The notes below the pieces were generated by a model that was given only the letters and a program-made list of their open reading frames with translations, was not told where the DNA came from and did no database searches. From DATGLW01 sp035293965 (lineage in GTDB: Bacteria; Actinomycetota; Acidimicrobiia; Acidimicrobiales; RAAP-2): a stretch of 64,000 bases of DNA. The stretch is from the NCBI GenBank assembly GCA_035293965.1, contig DATGLW010000111.1:1-64000 (forward strand). Direction: 5' to 3'. Of this stretch, positions 49,856 through 58,301 are shown piece after piece (position 1 is the stretch's first letter; every line of letters starts with the position of its first letter). The position numbers and the translations under genes are program-made.

Positions 49856-51037
49856 TCAGCCCGCGGCACCCGCCGCCCGCAGCCGGGCAATCTCCGCCTG
49901 CCCGAAGCCCAGCTCGGCCAGGACCTCGTCGGTGTGGCGCCCCGGCCGGGCGCCACCGGCGCCGGCTGCGGCCGGGGTCCTGCTGAACCGCGGTGCCGGC
50001 GCCGGTTGCACCATCCCGCCGACGTCGGTGAAGGTGGAGCGGGCCCGTAGGTGCGGGTGCTGGGGTGCCTCACCGAGGGCCAGCACGGGGGCGAAGCAGA
50101 CGTCGGGCTCGGGCTCGAGCAGGGCGCACCACTCGTCGCGAGTACGGGTCCGGAACACGGCCGCCAGGCGGCGGCGGTGCTCGGGCCAGCGTTCACGGTC
50201 CCACTGCCCGGCGACCAGGTCGTCGTCGCCGTCGAGCCCGAGACACGCCAGGAGCCGCTCGTAGAAGGGGCCCTCGATGCACCCGACTGCGACCCACTTG
50301 CCGTCGGCCGTCTCGTAGGTGTCGTAGAAGTGGGCGCCGGCGTCGAGGAAGTTGGTGCCGCGGGGGCCGGGCCAGCGCCCGTCTGCCTGCAGCCCGCGGA
50401 CGAAGGCGGTGAGCAGCGCGGTGCCGTCGACCATGGCCGCGTCGACCACCTGCCCGAGCCCCGAGCGCTGGCGCTCGAAGAGAGCTGCGACGACGCCGAG
50501 CGCGAGGAGCATCCCTCCGCCACCGAAGTCGGCGACGAGGTTCTGGGGCGGCGTGGGCCGGTTCCCCGCCAGCCCGATGCCCTCGAGGGCTCCGGCGAGG
50601 GCGATGAAGTTGATGTCGTGCCCTGCGTTCGGCGCGTAGGGGCCCTCCTGGCCCCAGCCCGTCATGCGGGCGTACACGAGCCTTGGGTTGCGGCCGCAGC
50701 ACGAGTCCGGCCCGATGCCGAGGCGCTCGGCGACACCGGGGCGGAAGGGGTCGATGAGCACGTCAGCCTGCTCCACGAGGCGCAGCAGCACGTCGCGGCC
50801 AGCCGGCTGCTTGAGGTCGAGCACGATGGAGCGGCGGCCCCGCATGAGCGGGTCGACCTCCGGGTCGGCCGGCGGGGTGCGCCCGGCCCTGTCGACGATG
50901 ACGCCCCGAGCCCCGAAGTCGGCGAGCAGCATGCCGCAGAACGGGCCGGGCCCGATGCCGGCGAGCTCCACGAACTGCACCCCTTCCAGCGGCCCGCTCA
51001 CCGCCACACGATCGCGCGGCCCCACCGCCGCCGCCAT
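49856..51037 (-). CDS. Alpha-methylacyl-CoA racemase
   Basis: A 393-residue family III CoA-transferase relative. ATG at 51037 follows GAGGG. VQFVELAGIGPGPFCGMLLA and NPRLVYARMTGWGQEGPYAP precede the racemase residues: His in AGHDINFIALAGALEGIG and Asp in NLVADFGGGGMLLALGV, the pair used for alpha-proton exchange. GQVVDAAMVDGTALLTAF also matches AMACR/MCR. It interconverts 2R and 2S methyl-branched acyl-CoA, needed before beta-oxidation of branched or sterol side chains. The C-terminus ends HTDEVLAELGFGQAEIARL. Confidence 0.93.
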   Translation of the reverse strand: MAAAVGPRDRVAVSGPLEGVQFVELAGIGPGPFCGMLLADFGARGVIVDRAGRTPPADPEVDPLMRGRRSIVLDLKQPAGRDVLLRLVEQADVLIDPFRPGVAERLGIGPDSCCGRNPRLVYARMTGWGQEGPYAPNAGHDINFIALAGALEGIGLAGNRPTPPQNLVADFGGGGMLLALGVVAALFERQRSGLGQVVDAAMVDGTALLTAFVRGLQADGRWPGPRGTNFLDAGAHFYDTYETADGKWVAVGCIEGPFYERLLACLGLDGDDDLVAGQWDRERWPEHRRRLAAVFRTRTRDEWCALLEPEPDVCFAPVLALGEAPQHPHLRARSTFTDVGGMVQPAPAPRFSRTPAAAGAGGARPGRHTDEVLAELGFGQAEIARLRAAGAAG

Positions 51038-51167
51038 GGATCCCTCGGTCTCCGTGCCCCCGACGACCGGTGCCTCGGTCCCCCGGCCCCCCGCCGCTCG
51101 TGCGAACGGGCCTGCCGGATGCCCGGCCGCGGATCGTGGGGGATGCCCGGCCGCGGATCGTGCCGGG

Positions 51168-52319
51168 TCACGCGCCTCGCGCGTCCGCGCCGAGGAACGG
51201 GGCGCCGAAGGCGAAGATGCCCCCGTCGGCGGCCACCAGCCAGTAGCCGCCGGTGGCCGGGTCGGCGGCCATGCCGACAATGGGTTGGTTGAGCGGCTGG
51301 TTCCCCATCGAGCCGAGGAACGGGGCGCCGAAGGCGAAGATGCCCCCGTCGGCGGCCACCAGCCAGTAGCCGCCGGTGGCCGGGTCGGCGGCCATGCCCA
51401 CGATGGGCGCGGCGAGCGGCAGCCCGTTCGCGGCGCCGAGGAAGGCCGCACCGCCGTGCACCGACACCGCCCCCTGGGCGTCGGCCAGCTCGTAGCCCCC
51501 GCCGGCGCCCGCCATGCCGACAACTCGCTGCGGCAGCGGGTTGGCGGAAGCCGAGCCGGGCGGGAAGAGGGGGCCCTGGCACGTCCAGTCCACGCCGGTG
51601 GCGAACGGTCCGCCGGCTGCGATGGGCTCGGTCGGGTAGACGAAGTGGGCGTCGTCCGTGCCCCCGCCGTCGGCCGCCGGCTCGGGCACGGTCAGCACCG
51701 TGCCGCCGGACTGGGCGTACACCGAGTTGGCGGCCAGCTCCGCCTGGAGGCGCTGCTGGCCCGCCTGCCACGCCGGCAGGCCCACGTCGGCGAACAGCTC
51801 GACCTCCCAGGCGCGGCCCTGGCCGTCGCAGGCCACGCCGATGCCGGCGACGTCCGACGCCGCCGACAGCACCGCTCCCGCGTGGCCCGGGGACTCCATG
51901 ACCGACAGGTCCTCGCCGGCCGAGTCGAAGCCCGGGCCGCCGGCGTTCTCACCCGTGGCGTACTCCCCGGCCGGGAAGGGTCCGCTGTAGTCCTCGAGGA
52001 CGCCGGTCGCCGCCAGGTGCTCGGCTGCCGCCTGGGCCGCCTGCTGGAGGGCCGGGTCCTCGGCCAGGGGCGCCAGGGCCTGCGTGGCGCCCCCGTCGGG
52101 GTAGTCGCGCGCAGGCTGGGCCCGCTCGGCGTCGAGGCGGGCCAGCACGTCGGCGGCGAACGCCTGCTCGGTCGCCGTGGGCGGGGCATACGGGCACTGG
52201 GCACCCGGGCAGGTGGCCGTCCAGAGCGCGGCTGCCGGTGCGGCGCTGCTCGCTCCCCACGCGCCCATGCCCGCCGCCAACGCGATGCCTGCCGCCAACG
52301 CTCGCGCCACCCGCCTCAC
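51168..52319 (-). CDS. Secreted CAP-domain protein with C-terminal propeller-like repeats
   Basis: A 383-residue protein with a signal peptide (ALAAGIALAAGMGAWGASSA). A CAP/SCP domain spans about 55-185 (EQAFAADVLARLDAERAQPA, GENAGG, SPGHAGAVLSAASDVAGIGV). The tail has three repeats built on PIVGMAADPATGGYWLVAAD plus GGIFAFGAPFLG; the first is divergent (RVVGMAGAGGGYELADAQ). Such repeats are frequent on acidimicrobial exported proteins. The GTG start overlaps the end of the large CnaB gene (GTGA), so both surface proteins are one operon. Confidence 0.9.
   Translation of the reverse strand: MRRVARALAAGIALAAGMGAWGASSAAPAAALWTATCPGAQCPYAPPTATEQAFAADVLARLDAERAQPARDYPDGGATQALAPLAEDPALQQAAQAAAEHLAATGVLEDYSGPFPAGEYATGENAGGPGFDSAGEDLSVMESPGHAGAVLSAASDVAGIGVACDGQGRAWEVELFADVGLPAWQAGQQRLQAELAANSVYAQSGGTVLTVPEPAADGGGTDDAHFVYPTEPIAAGGPFATGVDWTCQGPLFPPGSASANPLPQRVVGMAGAGGGYELADAQGAVSVHGGAAFLGAANGLPLAAPIVGMAADPATGGYWLVAADGGIFAFGAPFLGSMGNQPLNQPIVGMAADPATGGYWLVAADGGIFAFGAPFLGADARGA
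51189..51398. repeat. 87-bp identical repeat pair in the CAP-protein gene
   Basis: The 87 bases at 51189-51275 recur without change at 51312-51398, 123 bases (41 codons) apart. They encode the last two GGYWLVAADGGIFAFG repeats. Identity at DNA level, including third codon positions, points to a recent duplication or gene conversion. Confidence 0.9.
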
Positions 52320-55300
52320 TGCCGCTCCCTCCCACCGGCCGCTGGCCTCTGCCGTCGCAACCGCCGTTGGGCATCATCGCGCCGCTCGCCCACGATCCGC
52401 AGGGCGCCCCCGCCGGCCAGGAGCAGCAGGGCGCCGCAGGCCAGCCACATGCTGGGGGCTCCGGTGAACGCGAAGGGGAGCGGCAGGGGGAGCTCGGGCA
52501 GCGCGATGCTCGCCGCGGCGGCCGGCGTGTCGGCGGTGACGACCGCCGTGCAGTGGTAAGCGGGGTCGGGCCGGTAGCCGGCCGGCGCCCCCAGCTCGTG
52601 CAGGCACCAGGAGGACCCGGCCGGCACAGCGAAGGTGAGGATGCCCCCGGGCCCGCTCGTCCCCTGGCCCCAGTAGACGTCGCCGGGCGGCACCGGGGTG
52701 CCGGGGGGCGGCGCAGGCGGTCGGCTGCCGGGCGGCGGGGCGCCCTGGACCAGCAGCTCGTACGTGGCGCCGGGAATGACGGTGCCCGGCTGGAGGCTGT
52801 CGTACTTGCGTGCCGACAGGTGGACAGTCGCGAGGGTCTCGGGGAGGGCGAGGACCGAGGCGCCGGGCGGCGACCCAGTGGTCAGGACCGCCGTGCAGTG
52901 CAGGGCCGGGTCCGCCACGTAGTCGGGAGGCGCCTGGTGTTCGAGCAGGCACCACGCGTAGCCGGCTGGCACTGTGAAGGACAGGTTGCCCGCGGCGTCG
53001 GTGGTGCCCCTCGCGTACCAGGTGTCGCCGGGCTCGGCCCGGGCGTCACCGGGAGCGGGCAACGGCACGCCCGAGGGTGGGGGAGGTCCCTCGACGTAGA
53101 GGTCGTAGGTGGCACCGGGGATCACCGTGGCGGGAACCACGGAGTTGTACTTGTGCGCGCCCAGCGTGACCGTGGCCTCGGTGTCGGCGACTGTGATCGT
53201 CGTGACCGCCGGCGGCGCCGAGGCACTGCCGGCGAGCACGGGGGTGCAGTGCGGCGAAGGGTCGGCCACGTAGTCGGGGGGCGCCTGGTGCTCGACCAGG
53301 CAGTAGGCGTAGCCGGGGAACTGCAGGGGGAAGCTCGCCAGCCCCTGGTCGTCGGTGGTCGCCCGCGCTAGCCAGGTCTCCCCTGGCGCCGACGCCGCGT
53401 CGGCCGGCGGCTCGGGGACCGACCCCGGCCCGTGCCCCCCGTCGACCCGGTAGAGGTCGAACGTGGCACCGGCGAGCGTCACCGAGGGGTCGGCGGCGTC
53501 GACCTTGCGCGCGGCCACGGCCACGAAGGTGCCCGGATCGGTCACCGTCACCGGCTGGGAGGACTGCCCGTCGGTGGCCGTGAAGCAGCCGTGGGCCCCG
53601 GCGACCAGCCCCGGCGGCGCCGACGTCTCGCTCCAGCAGTAGGCGGACCCGGCGAGGAGGACCGCAGCCGTCGTGCAGGTGCCCGAGGCATCCGTGGTGC
53701 AGGTCGCCACGGGCGCTCCGCTCCCGTCGACCACCTGGACCACCGCCCCGGCGAGCGTCACCTCGGCCGGGTTGATGTTGCCCGCTGCCACCTTGTGGAA
53801 GCTCGCCGCGACGAGGCGCGGGTCGGCGAAGGTGAGCGACCCGGCCTGCCCCGGTGAGAGCGTGAGCTCCCGGGTGCTCGTCGCCGGGTCGAGCGCGTAG
53901 CCGGGCGGTGGGCTCACCTCGGTCACCTGGTAGTTGCCGGGGAGCAGCGCGGCGCCGTCGTTGCCCGCCGGCGTGCACGTGCCCGAGGGGCCGGTGGTGC
54001 ACGTGCCGAGGTCCTGGTCGTAGACGCCGTCCGCCGCGGTGGAGTAGCGGACGTCGAACACGGCCCCCGCCAGGGGGGCGTTGGTCTGGGCGTCCACCTT
54101 GAGGAGCGACACGGTGGCGGGCACCACCCGGTCGGCCACGTCGACCACCGTGGTGGCGTGCCCGTCGGCCACGGCCACCGGCACCGGCGCCGCTGCCGCG
54201 TACCCCGGCGGGGGGCTCGTCTCGGTGAGGGTGTAGGTCCCCGGCACGAGGCCCCCGAGCACGTTCGAGGAGCCGTCGGCGCCGACCGTGAGCGTGCCGA
54301 CGGGAGCCGCCGAGGGCGCCGGCCCGGCGACCGTGAACGTGGCACCCGCGACCGGTTCGTAGGCGGTGTCGTCGCCCGACTTGCGGACCTGCAGGCTGCC
54401 GAGCAGGAAGTCCGAGAAGGTCACGGTGCCCTGCTCGCCGGGGGCCAGCGTGACGTCCTGGACGTTGGTGGCGGGGTCGAGGTCGTAGCCCGGCGGCGCT
54501 GCGACCTCGGTCACCTGGTAGTCGCCGGGGAGCAGCGCAGTGCCGTCGTTGCCCGCCGGCGCGCACGTGCCCGAGGGGCCCGTGGTACACGTGCCGAGGT
54601 CCTGGTCGTAGACGCCGTCCGCCGCGGTCGAGTAGCGGACGTCGAACACGGCCCCCGCCAGGGGCGCCCCGGTCTGGGCGTCCACCTTGGCCAGGGTGAG
54701 CCCGGCGGGGACGATGTGGTCCTCGTCGGCGCCGGTGTACGCCACCACCGTATTGGCACCGCCAACCACAGCCACGGTCTGGTCCGGCGCCGGCCGGTAC
54801 CCGGGGGGCGGAGTGGCCTCGTGCACCATGTAGGTGCCGGTCGGGAGCAGGGGGCTCGGAGGGGTGCCGCCAGACGCGTCGGTGACCAGGGTCGCCACGA
54901 CCGTGGCGCCCTGGAGGACCTGGAACACCGCACCGGCGAGGCCGTAGTAGGCGGTGTCGTCGCCAGCCTTCTGCACTGAGACCGTACCTTGCATCGCTTG
55001 CGGCTGCCCGGTCGACGTCAGGGACTGGCTCGCCTGCAGCACGGTGGGCGCGGCGAAGGCTGCGAGGACCTGCGCTGCGTCGTCACCGGCGGTCGGGTGG
55101 AGGAAGCCAAGGCCGGGCTGCCCCACCCCTGCGGTCGCGGTGACCGTGACCGTGACCGGCGATGTGTTGGTGGCGTACACGGGCACGAGGACGTTGCCGT
55201 TGGCGTCGGTGGCCACGCCGACCGTGGTCGGGCCGGTGGGCGAATCGAACCTGCCGTTCGTGATGGTGACCAGCAGCGGCTCCCCCACCACCGGGTGCCC

Positions 55301-56059
55301 GGTGCCGGGGAACTGGAGGTGGATGTCGTCGGTGGCCGAGCCCGTGAACGAGCTGGCGGCGCTGGTCAGGCCGACGAACAGCTGCGGCGGGGCGCCCGCC
55401 ATGCCGACCGCCTGGTTGAACCAATTGTCGAACGCGTCGTACGCGGCGAGGACGCCGGGGTCCATGGCCGGCACCGGCGTACCCCAGACCACCGTGTCGT
55501 AGAGGAGCTTGGCTGCTGCGGCGGCCTGGTCGGCGGTGAACTGGCCCGTCACCCCATTCCACCAGCCCTCGGCCTGCCCCTGGCTGAAGGCGAAACCGAG
55601 CGCGTTCCAGTCCCCGTGGGCCCCCGTCGGGGCGCCGCCGGGGGCGTAGTCGTAGCTCGGTGCCGGGAAGGCTCCCCCGCTCGCAGGGGAATCGGCGCAC
55701 AGCCCGAACCCCTGCGCCGTCGGGAACCCGGGACCGTAGGTGCCGTACCAGGTGACGTCCCCGTCGTAGTCACCGCAGAAGCCGGCGTAGGGGTACGCAG
55801 GCCGGGTCGTGGGACCGCACGGCACCGGGCCGTCGGCGAATGCCGGCACCGGGTGGGGGACGAGGTCGCCGGGGGTGCCCGTGACGACGATCGCCGCGCC
55901 CAGGAAGCTCCCGGCGCACACCGCCCGCAGCACCCATCGCAGCGCGAGGCGGTTCCGGGGCCGGCGGCGGCGGGCAGTCGGCGCGTGGGGGCACCCGACC
56001 GCCGCGGTCCGCCGCCGCCTACGCAACGCGTCCTCGTCGATGGGGAGCCGCCACGCCAT
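52316..56059 (-). CDS. Giant CnaB/SpaA-repeat surface protein with a C-terminal sorting-like signal
   Basis: A 1247-residue protein. A long basic N-terminus (RRRRRTAAV, RRRRPRNR) precedes the export helix (WVLRAVCAGSFLGAAIVVTG, about 43-62). Residues 75-330 form an N-terminal domain (YPYAGFCGDYDGDVTWYGTY) that resembles thioester-type adhesin heads. From about 350 come roughly nine CnaB/SpaA modules, with SVQKAGDDTAYYGLAGAVFQ and KVDAQTGAPLAGAVFDVRYS as strand-one examples and YQVTEVAAPPGYDL-type ends (E of the isopeptide set). Three C-terminal modules share TVIPGATYDLYVEG. It ends LPLPFAFTGAPSMWLACG, a helix and RRDDAQRRLRRQR, like an LPxTG-variant anchor. Confidence 0.88.
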   Translation of the reverse strand: MAWRLPIDEDALRRRRRTAAVGCPHAPTARRRRPRNRLALRWVLRAVCAGSFLGAAIVVTGTPGDLVPHPVPAFADGPVPCGPTTRPAYPYAGFCGDYDGDVTWYGTYGPGFPTAQGFGLCADSPASGGAFPAPSYDYAPGGAPTGAHGDWNALGFAFSQGQAEGWWNGVTGQFTADQAAAAAKLLYDTVVWGTPVPAMDPGVLAAYDAFDNWFNQAVGMAGAPPQLFVGLTSAASSFTGSATDDIHLQFPGTGHPVVGEPLLVTITNGRFDSPTGPTTVGVATDANGNVLVPVYATNTSPVTVTVTATAGVGQPGLGFLHPTAGDDAAQVLAAFAAPTVLQASQSLTSTGQPQAMQGTVSVQKAGDDTAYYGLAGAVFQVLQGATVVATLVTDASGGTPPSPLLPTGTYMVHEATPPPGYRPAPDQTVAVVGGANTVVAYTGADEDHIVPAGLTLAKVDAQTGAPLAGAVFDVRYSTAADGVYDQDLGTCTTGPSGTCAPAGNDGTALLPGDYQVTEVAAPPGYDLDPATNVQDVTLAPGEQGTVTFSDFLLGSLQVRKSGDDTAYEPVAGATFTVAGPAPSAAPVGTLTVGADGSSNVLGGLVPGTYTLTETSPPPGYAAAAPVPVAVADGHATTVVDVADRVVPATVSLLKVDAQTNAPLAGAVFDVRYSTAADGVYDQDLGTCTTGPSGTCTPAGNDGAALLPGNYQVTEVSPPPGYALDPATSTRELTLSPGQAGSLTFADPRLVAASFHKVAAGNINPAEVTLAGAVVQVVDGSGAPVATCTTDASGTCTTAAVLLAGSAYCWSETSAPPGLVAGAHGCFTATDGQSSQPVTVTDPGTFVAVAARKVDAADPSVTLAGATFDLYRVDGGHGPGSVPEPPADAASAPGETWLARATTDDQGLASFPLQFPGYAYCLVEHQAPPDYVADPSPHCTPVLAGSASAPPAVTTITVADTEATVTLGAHKYNSVVPATVIPGATYDLYVEGPPPPSGVPLPAPGDARAEPGDTWYARGTTDAAGNLSFTVPAGYAWCLLEHQAPPDYVADPALHCTAVLTTGSPPGASVLALPETLATVHLSARKYDSLQPGTVIPGATYELLVQGAPPPGSRPPAPPPGTPVPPGDVYWGQGTSGPGGILTFAVPAGSSWCLHELGAPAGYRPDPAYHCTAVVTADTPAAAASIALPELPLPLPFAFTGAPSMWLACGALLLLAGGGALRIVGERRDDAQRRLRRQRPAAGGRERQ
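53916..54688. repeat. 185-bp near-identical module duplication inside the CnaB gene
   Basis: 53916-54100 and 54504-54688 differ at few positions and lie 588 bases (196 codons) apart. Both encode AGAVFDVRYSTAADGVYDQD, LGTCTTGPSGTC and the following LLPG-YQVTEV. The two copies bracket a third, different module, so a two-module unit was duplicated. Confidence 0.85.
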
Positions 56060-56065
56060 CCGGTC

Positions 56066-56108
56066 TGCAACTGTAGTTGTTCAGCAACAATCTGCAAGCG
56101 CAGTTGCA
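56066..56108. promoter_or_regulatory. Nested inverted repeats in the CnaB-gene promoter
   Basis: TGCAACTG (56066-56073) and CAGTTGCA (56101-56108) form an 8-base perfect dyad. Inside it TTGTT-CAGC-AACAA (56077-56090) forms a second. The left arm contains TACAGT (minus strand, 56070-56075), 10 bases before the CnaB ATG. This AT-rich site looks like an operator over the promoter. The rest of the 365-base gap to the methyltransferase start (56425) shows no gene; a CACGG-N7-CCGTG hairpin lies at about 56140-56156. Confidence 0.5.
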
Positions 56109-56424
56109 CCGCTTCGAAACAGGTAAGCCCATGGCGCCACGGTGAGGCGCCGTGCTCCCCCTTCCCCTCCCATCCGGGTGACGGGTGTGCCCTCCATGCC
56201 TCCCACCTGCAGAGAACCGAGGCGCGACCGAAGCGGGGGGAGCGGCGGGGGATGGAGAAACCGAGGTCCGGAGCCCCACTGGCTCGCGGACCCCGGGCTC
56301 TGGGTGTGCGCAGTGGCAGCCTCCGCCCCCTCGCGGCCGAACCCCAGTAGGGAGCACCGCCTGGACCGCCTGGACGGCAGTCAGCCGGACAGCCTCGTCT
56401 CCCACTGCTTGGCAACATGGGCCC

Positions 56425-57213
56425 GTGCTCCACCGGGACCGCGTCCGAGCCGGGTCGTTCGGCAACGACGCCGAGCGCTACGACCGCTCCCGCCCCTCCT
56501 ACCCTCAGGCGCTCGCCGACGACCTCGCGTCAGGGCTCGGCACCTCACCGCGGGTGCTCGACGTGGGCTGCGGCACGGGCATCGCCGCGCGGCTCTTCGT
56601 GGCACGGGGTTGCACGGTGCTCGGCGTGGAGCCCGACGCGCGGATGGCTCGCGTGGCCCGGCGCCACGGCGTGGAGGTCGAGGCCGGCACCTTCGAGCAG
56701 TGGGAGCCGGGGGGCCGCCAGTTCGACCTCCTGGTGGCCGGCCAGTCGTGGCACTGGGTCGAGCCCGATCGCGGAGCGGCCAAGGCGGCGGCCGTGCTCC
56801 GGGCGGGCGGGCGGGTCGGGCTGTTCTGGAACCAGAGCCTGCTCCCCGCCGCGCTCCGCCGCAAGCTGTCCGCCGTGTACCGCGAGCTGGCTCCGGGGCT
56901 CGACGGCAGTTCCGTCGCCCTCGGCCACCTGAGCGACGGCCGCTTCGCCAGGACCGCCCGCGCACTGGTGGACACGGGGTGGTTCCACGTGCCGGCGCTG
57001 CGCGCCTATACCTGGCGGCGGGTCTCCACGAAGCAGGAGTGGCTCGACCAGCTCCCGACCCACAGCGACCACGGGGCGCTCGCCCCCGGCGACCTCGCCG
57101 CGCTGCTCGAGGCGGTCGGGGGTGTCCTCGAGCGTGCCGGCTCCCCCTTCGAGCTGACCCTCCGGACCTGGCTGGTGACGGCGCGGCGCACCGCGGCACG
57201 CCGCCAGCCGTGA
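56425..57213 (+). CDS. Class I SAM-dependent methyltransferase
   Basis: A 262-residue protein. GSFGNDAERYDRSRPSYPQA is the usual N-terminus. SPRVLDVGCGTGIAARLFVA is motif I, VLGVEPDARMARVARRHGVE the acidic motif II, and FDLLVAGQSWHWVEPDRGAA motif IV of the Methyltransf_11/25 group. The C-terminus ends LTLRTWLVTARR. The substrate is unknown; quinone, sterol or small-molecule methylation are all possible. The GTG start has only CAACAT 6 bases upstream and no Shine-Dalgarno sequence. Confidence 0.88.
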   Translation: MLHRDRVRAGSFGNDAERYDRSRPSYPQALADDLASGLGTSPRVLDVGCGTGIAARLFVARGCTVLGVEPDARMARVARRHGVEVEAGTFEQWEPGGRQFDLLVAGQSWHWVEPDRGAAKAAAVLRAGGRVGLFWNQSLLPAALRRKLSAVYRELAPGLDGSSVALGHLSDGRFARTARALVDTGWFHVPALRAYTWRRVSTKQEWLDQLPTHSDHGALAPGDLAALLEAVGGVLERAGSPFELTLRTWLVTARRTAARRQP

Positions 57214-57280
57214 CCGGCGGAGACCGGCCCCGGGCACCGGGCAGCCTTCCCCACGAGCGAGGCGGGTTGCCGGCTGCCGG

Positions 57281-58225
57281 TCAATCGCGCCGGCGCCGGA
57301 CGACCTCGACCTCGTGGTAGACGGAATCGGGGACCACGAACCCGCCCAGGTCCTCGATCTCGTCGAGGTGCTCCTGGACGTCCTCGGCGCTGGGCGGCGT
57401 GGGTCCCTCGGCCAGCCAGCCGCGGGTCGCACCGACGAACACCCGCGCGTAGCGACCCTCGATGGCCGAGTAGTAGCGCCGGGTCCGGTCGCACGCCTCG
57501 CTCGCCAGGTACGCGACCATCGGGGCCACCCACTCCGGCAGGGACCGGGGTCGCAGGGCACGCGCCTCGGAGCGGAGGACCTCAGCCGCCTCGGAGGTGT
57601 CCCACGGCTCGGGGGCGCCCGACAGGCGTGTGTAGGCGGCGGGCATGACGGCGTTGACGAGCACGCCGTAGGGCTCTGCTTCGAGGGCCAGCGCGTTGAC
57701 GAACCCGACGATCCCAGCCATGGCCACGGCGTAGTTGGCGCCGTTGGTGCGACCGAACATGCCCGAGCCCGACGACGTGAAGACCAGCCTTCCGTAGCCA
57801 CGCTCCACCATGCCGGGGTACACGGCGCGGGCCAGGTGGATGGCCCCGAGCAGCTGAGTCTGGAGCACCGGCCAGAGGTCTTCGTCGGTCATCGCCTCGA
57901 ACATGGCGTTGCGCAGCACGCCGGCGCTGTGCACGAGCGCGTCCGCCGACCCGAACGACCCGACCGCGGTCGCGACGACACGCTTGCACCCGGCCTCGTC
58001 GGCCACCGAGTCGTAGGAGGGCACCGCGATCCCGCCCGACGCCCTGATCTCCTTGACCACGTGATCGGCGGGACGGCGCGACGCGCCGCGGCCGTCGACT
58101 GCCGAACCGAGGTCGTTCACGACGACATGGGCGCCGCGGCGCGCCAGCTCCAGGGCGTAGGACCGGCCGAGGCCGCTGCCGGCGCCGGTCACGATGACCG
58201 TTCGGCCGTCGAAGCGGATCGTCAT
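57281..58225 (-). CDS. SDR-family protein lacking the catalytic lysine
   Basis: A 314-residue SDR of the MFE-2/17-beta-HSD4 type: VIVTGAGSGLGRSYALELAR for NAD binding, VVNDLGSAVDG, LVHSAGVLRNAMFEAMTDED and RLVFTSSGSGMFGRTNGANY. Tyr165 is present, but position 169, normally Lys of YxxxK, is Met (NYAVAMAGIVG). SLPEWVAPMVAYLASEACDR is usual. Relatives oxidise 3-hydroxyacyl-CoA; with Met here the activity may be low or changed. ATG at 58225 follows AGGAGG and GAAGGG. Confidence 0.88.
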   Translation of the reverse strand: MTIRFDGRTVIVTGAGSGLGRSYALELARRGAHVVVNDLGSAVDGRGASRRPADHVVKEIRASGGIAVPSYDSVADEAGCKRVVATAVGSFGSADALVHSAGVLRNAMFEAMTDEDLWPVLQTQLLGAIHLARAVYPGMVERGYGRLVFTSSGSGMFGRTNGANYAVAMAGIVGFVNALALEAEPYGVLVNAVMPAAYTRLSGAPEPWDTSEAAEVLRSEARALRPRSLPEWVAPMVAYLASEACDRTRRYYSAIEGRYARVFVGATRGWLAEGPTPPSAEDVQEHLDEIEDLGGFVVPDSVYHEVEVVRRRRD

Positions 58226-58301
58226 GCCCTTCGCGCCTCCTGGGCCGGGGCCGATCCGGCCGCCGACGGCCCGGGGCCCGCCGGCCCCGGTGGGAACCAG
58301 C

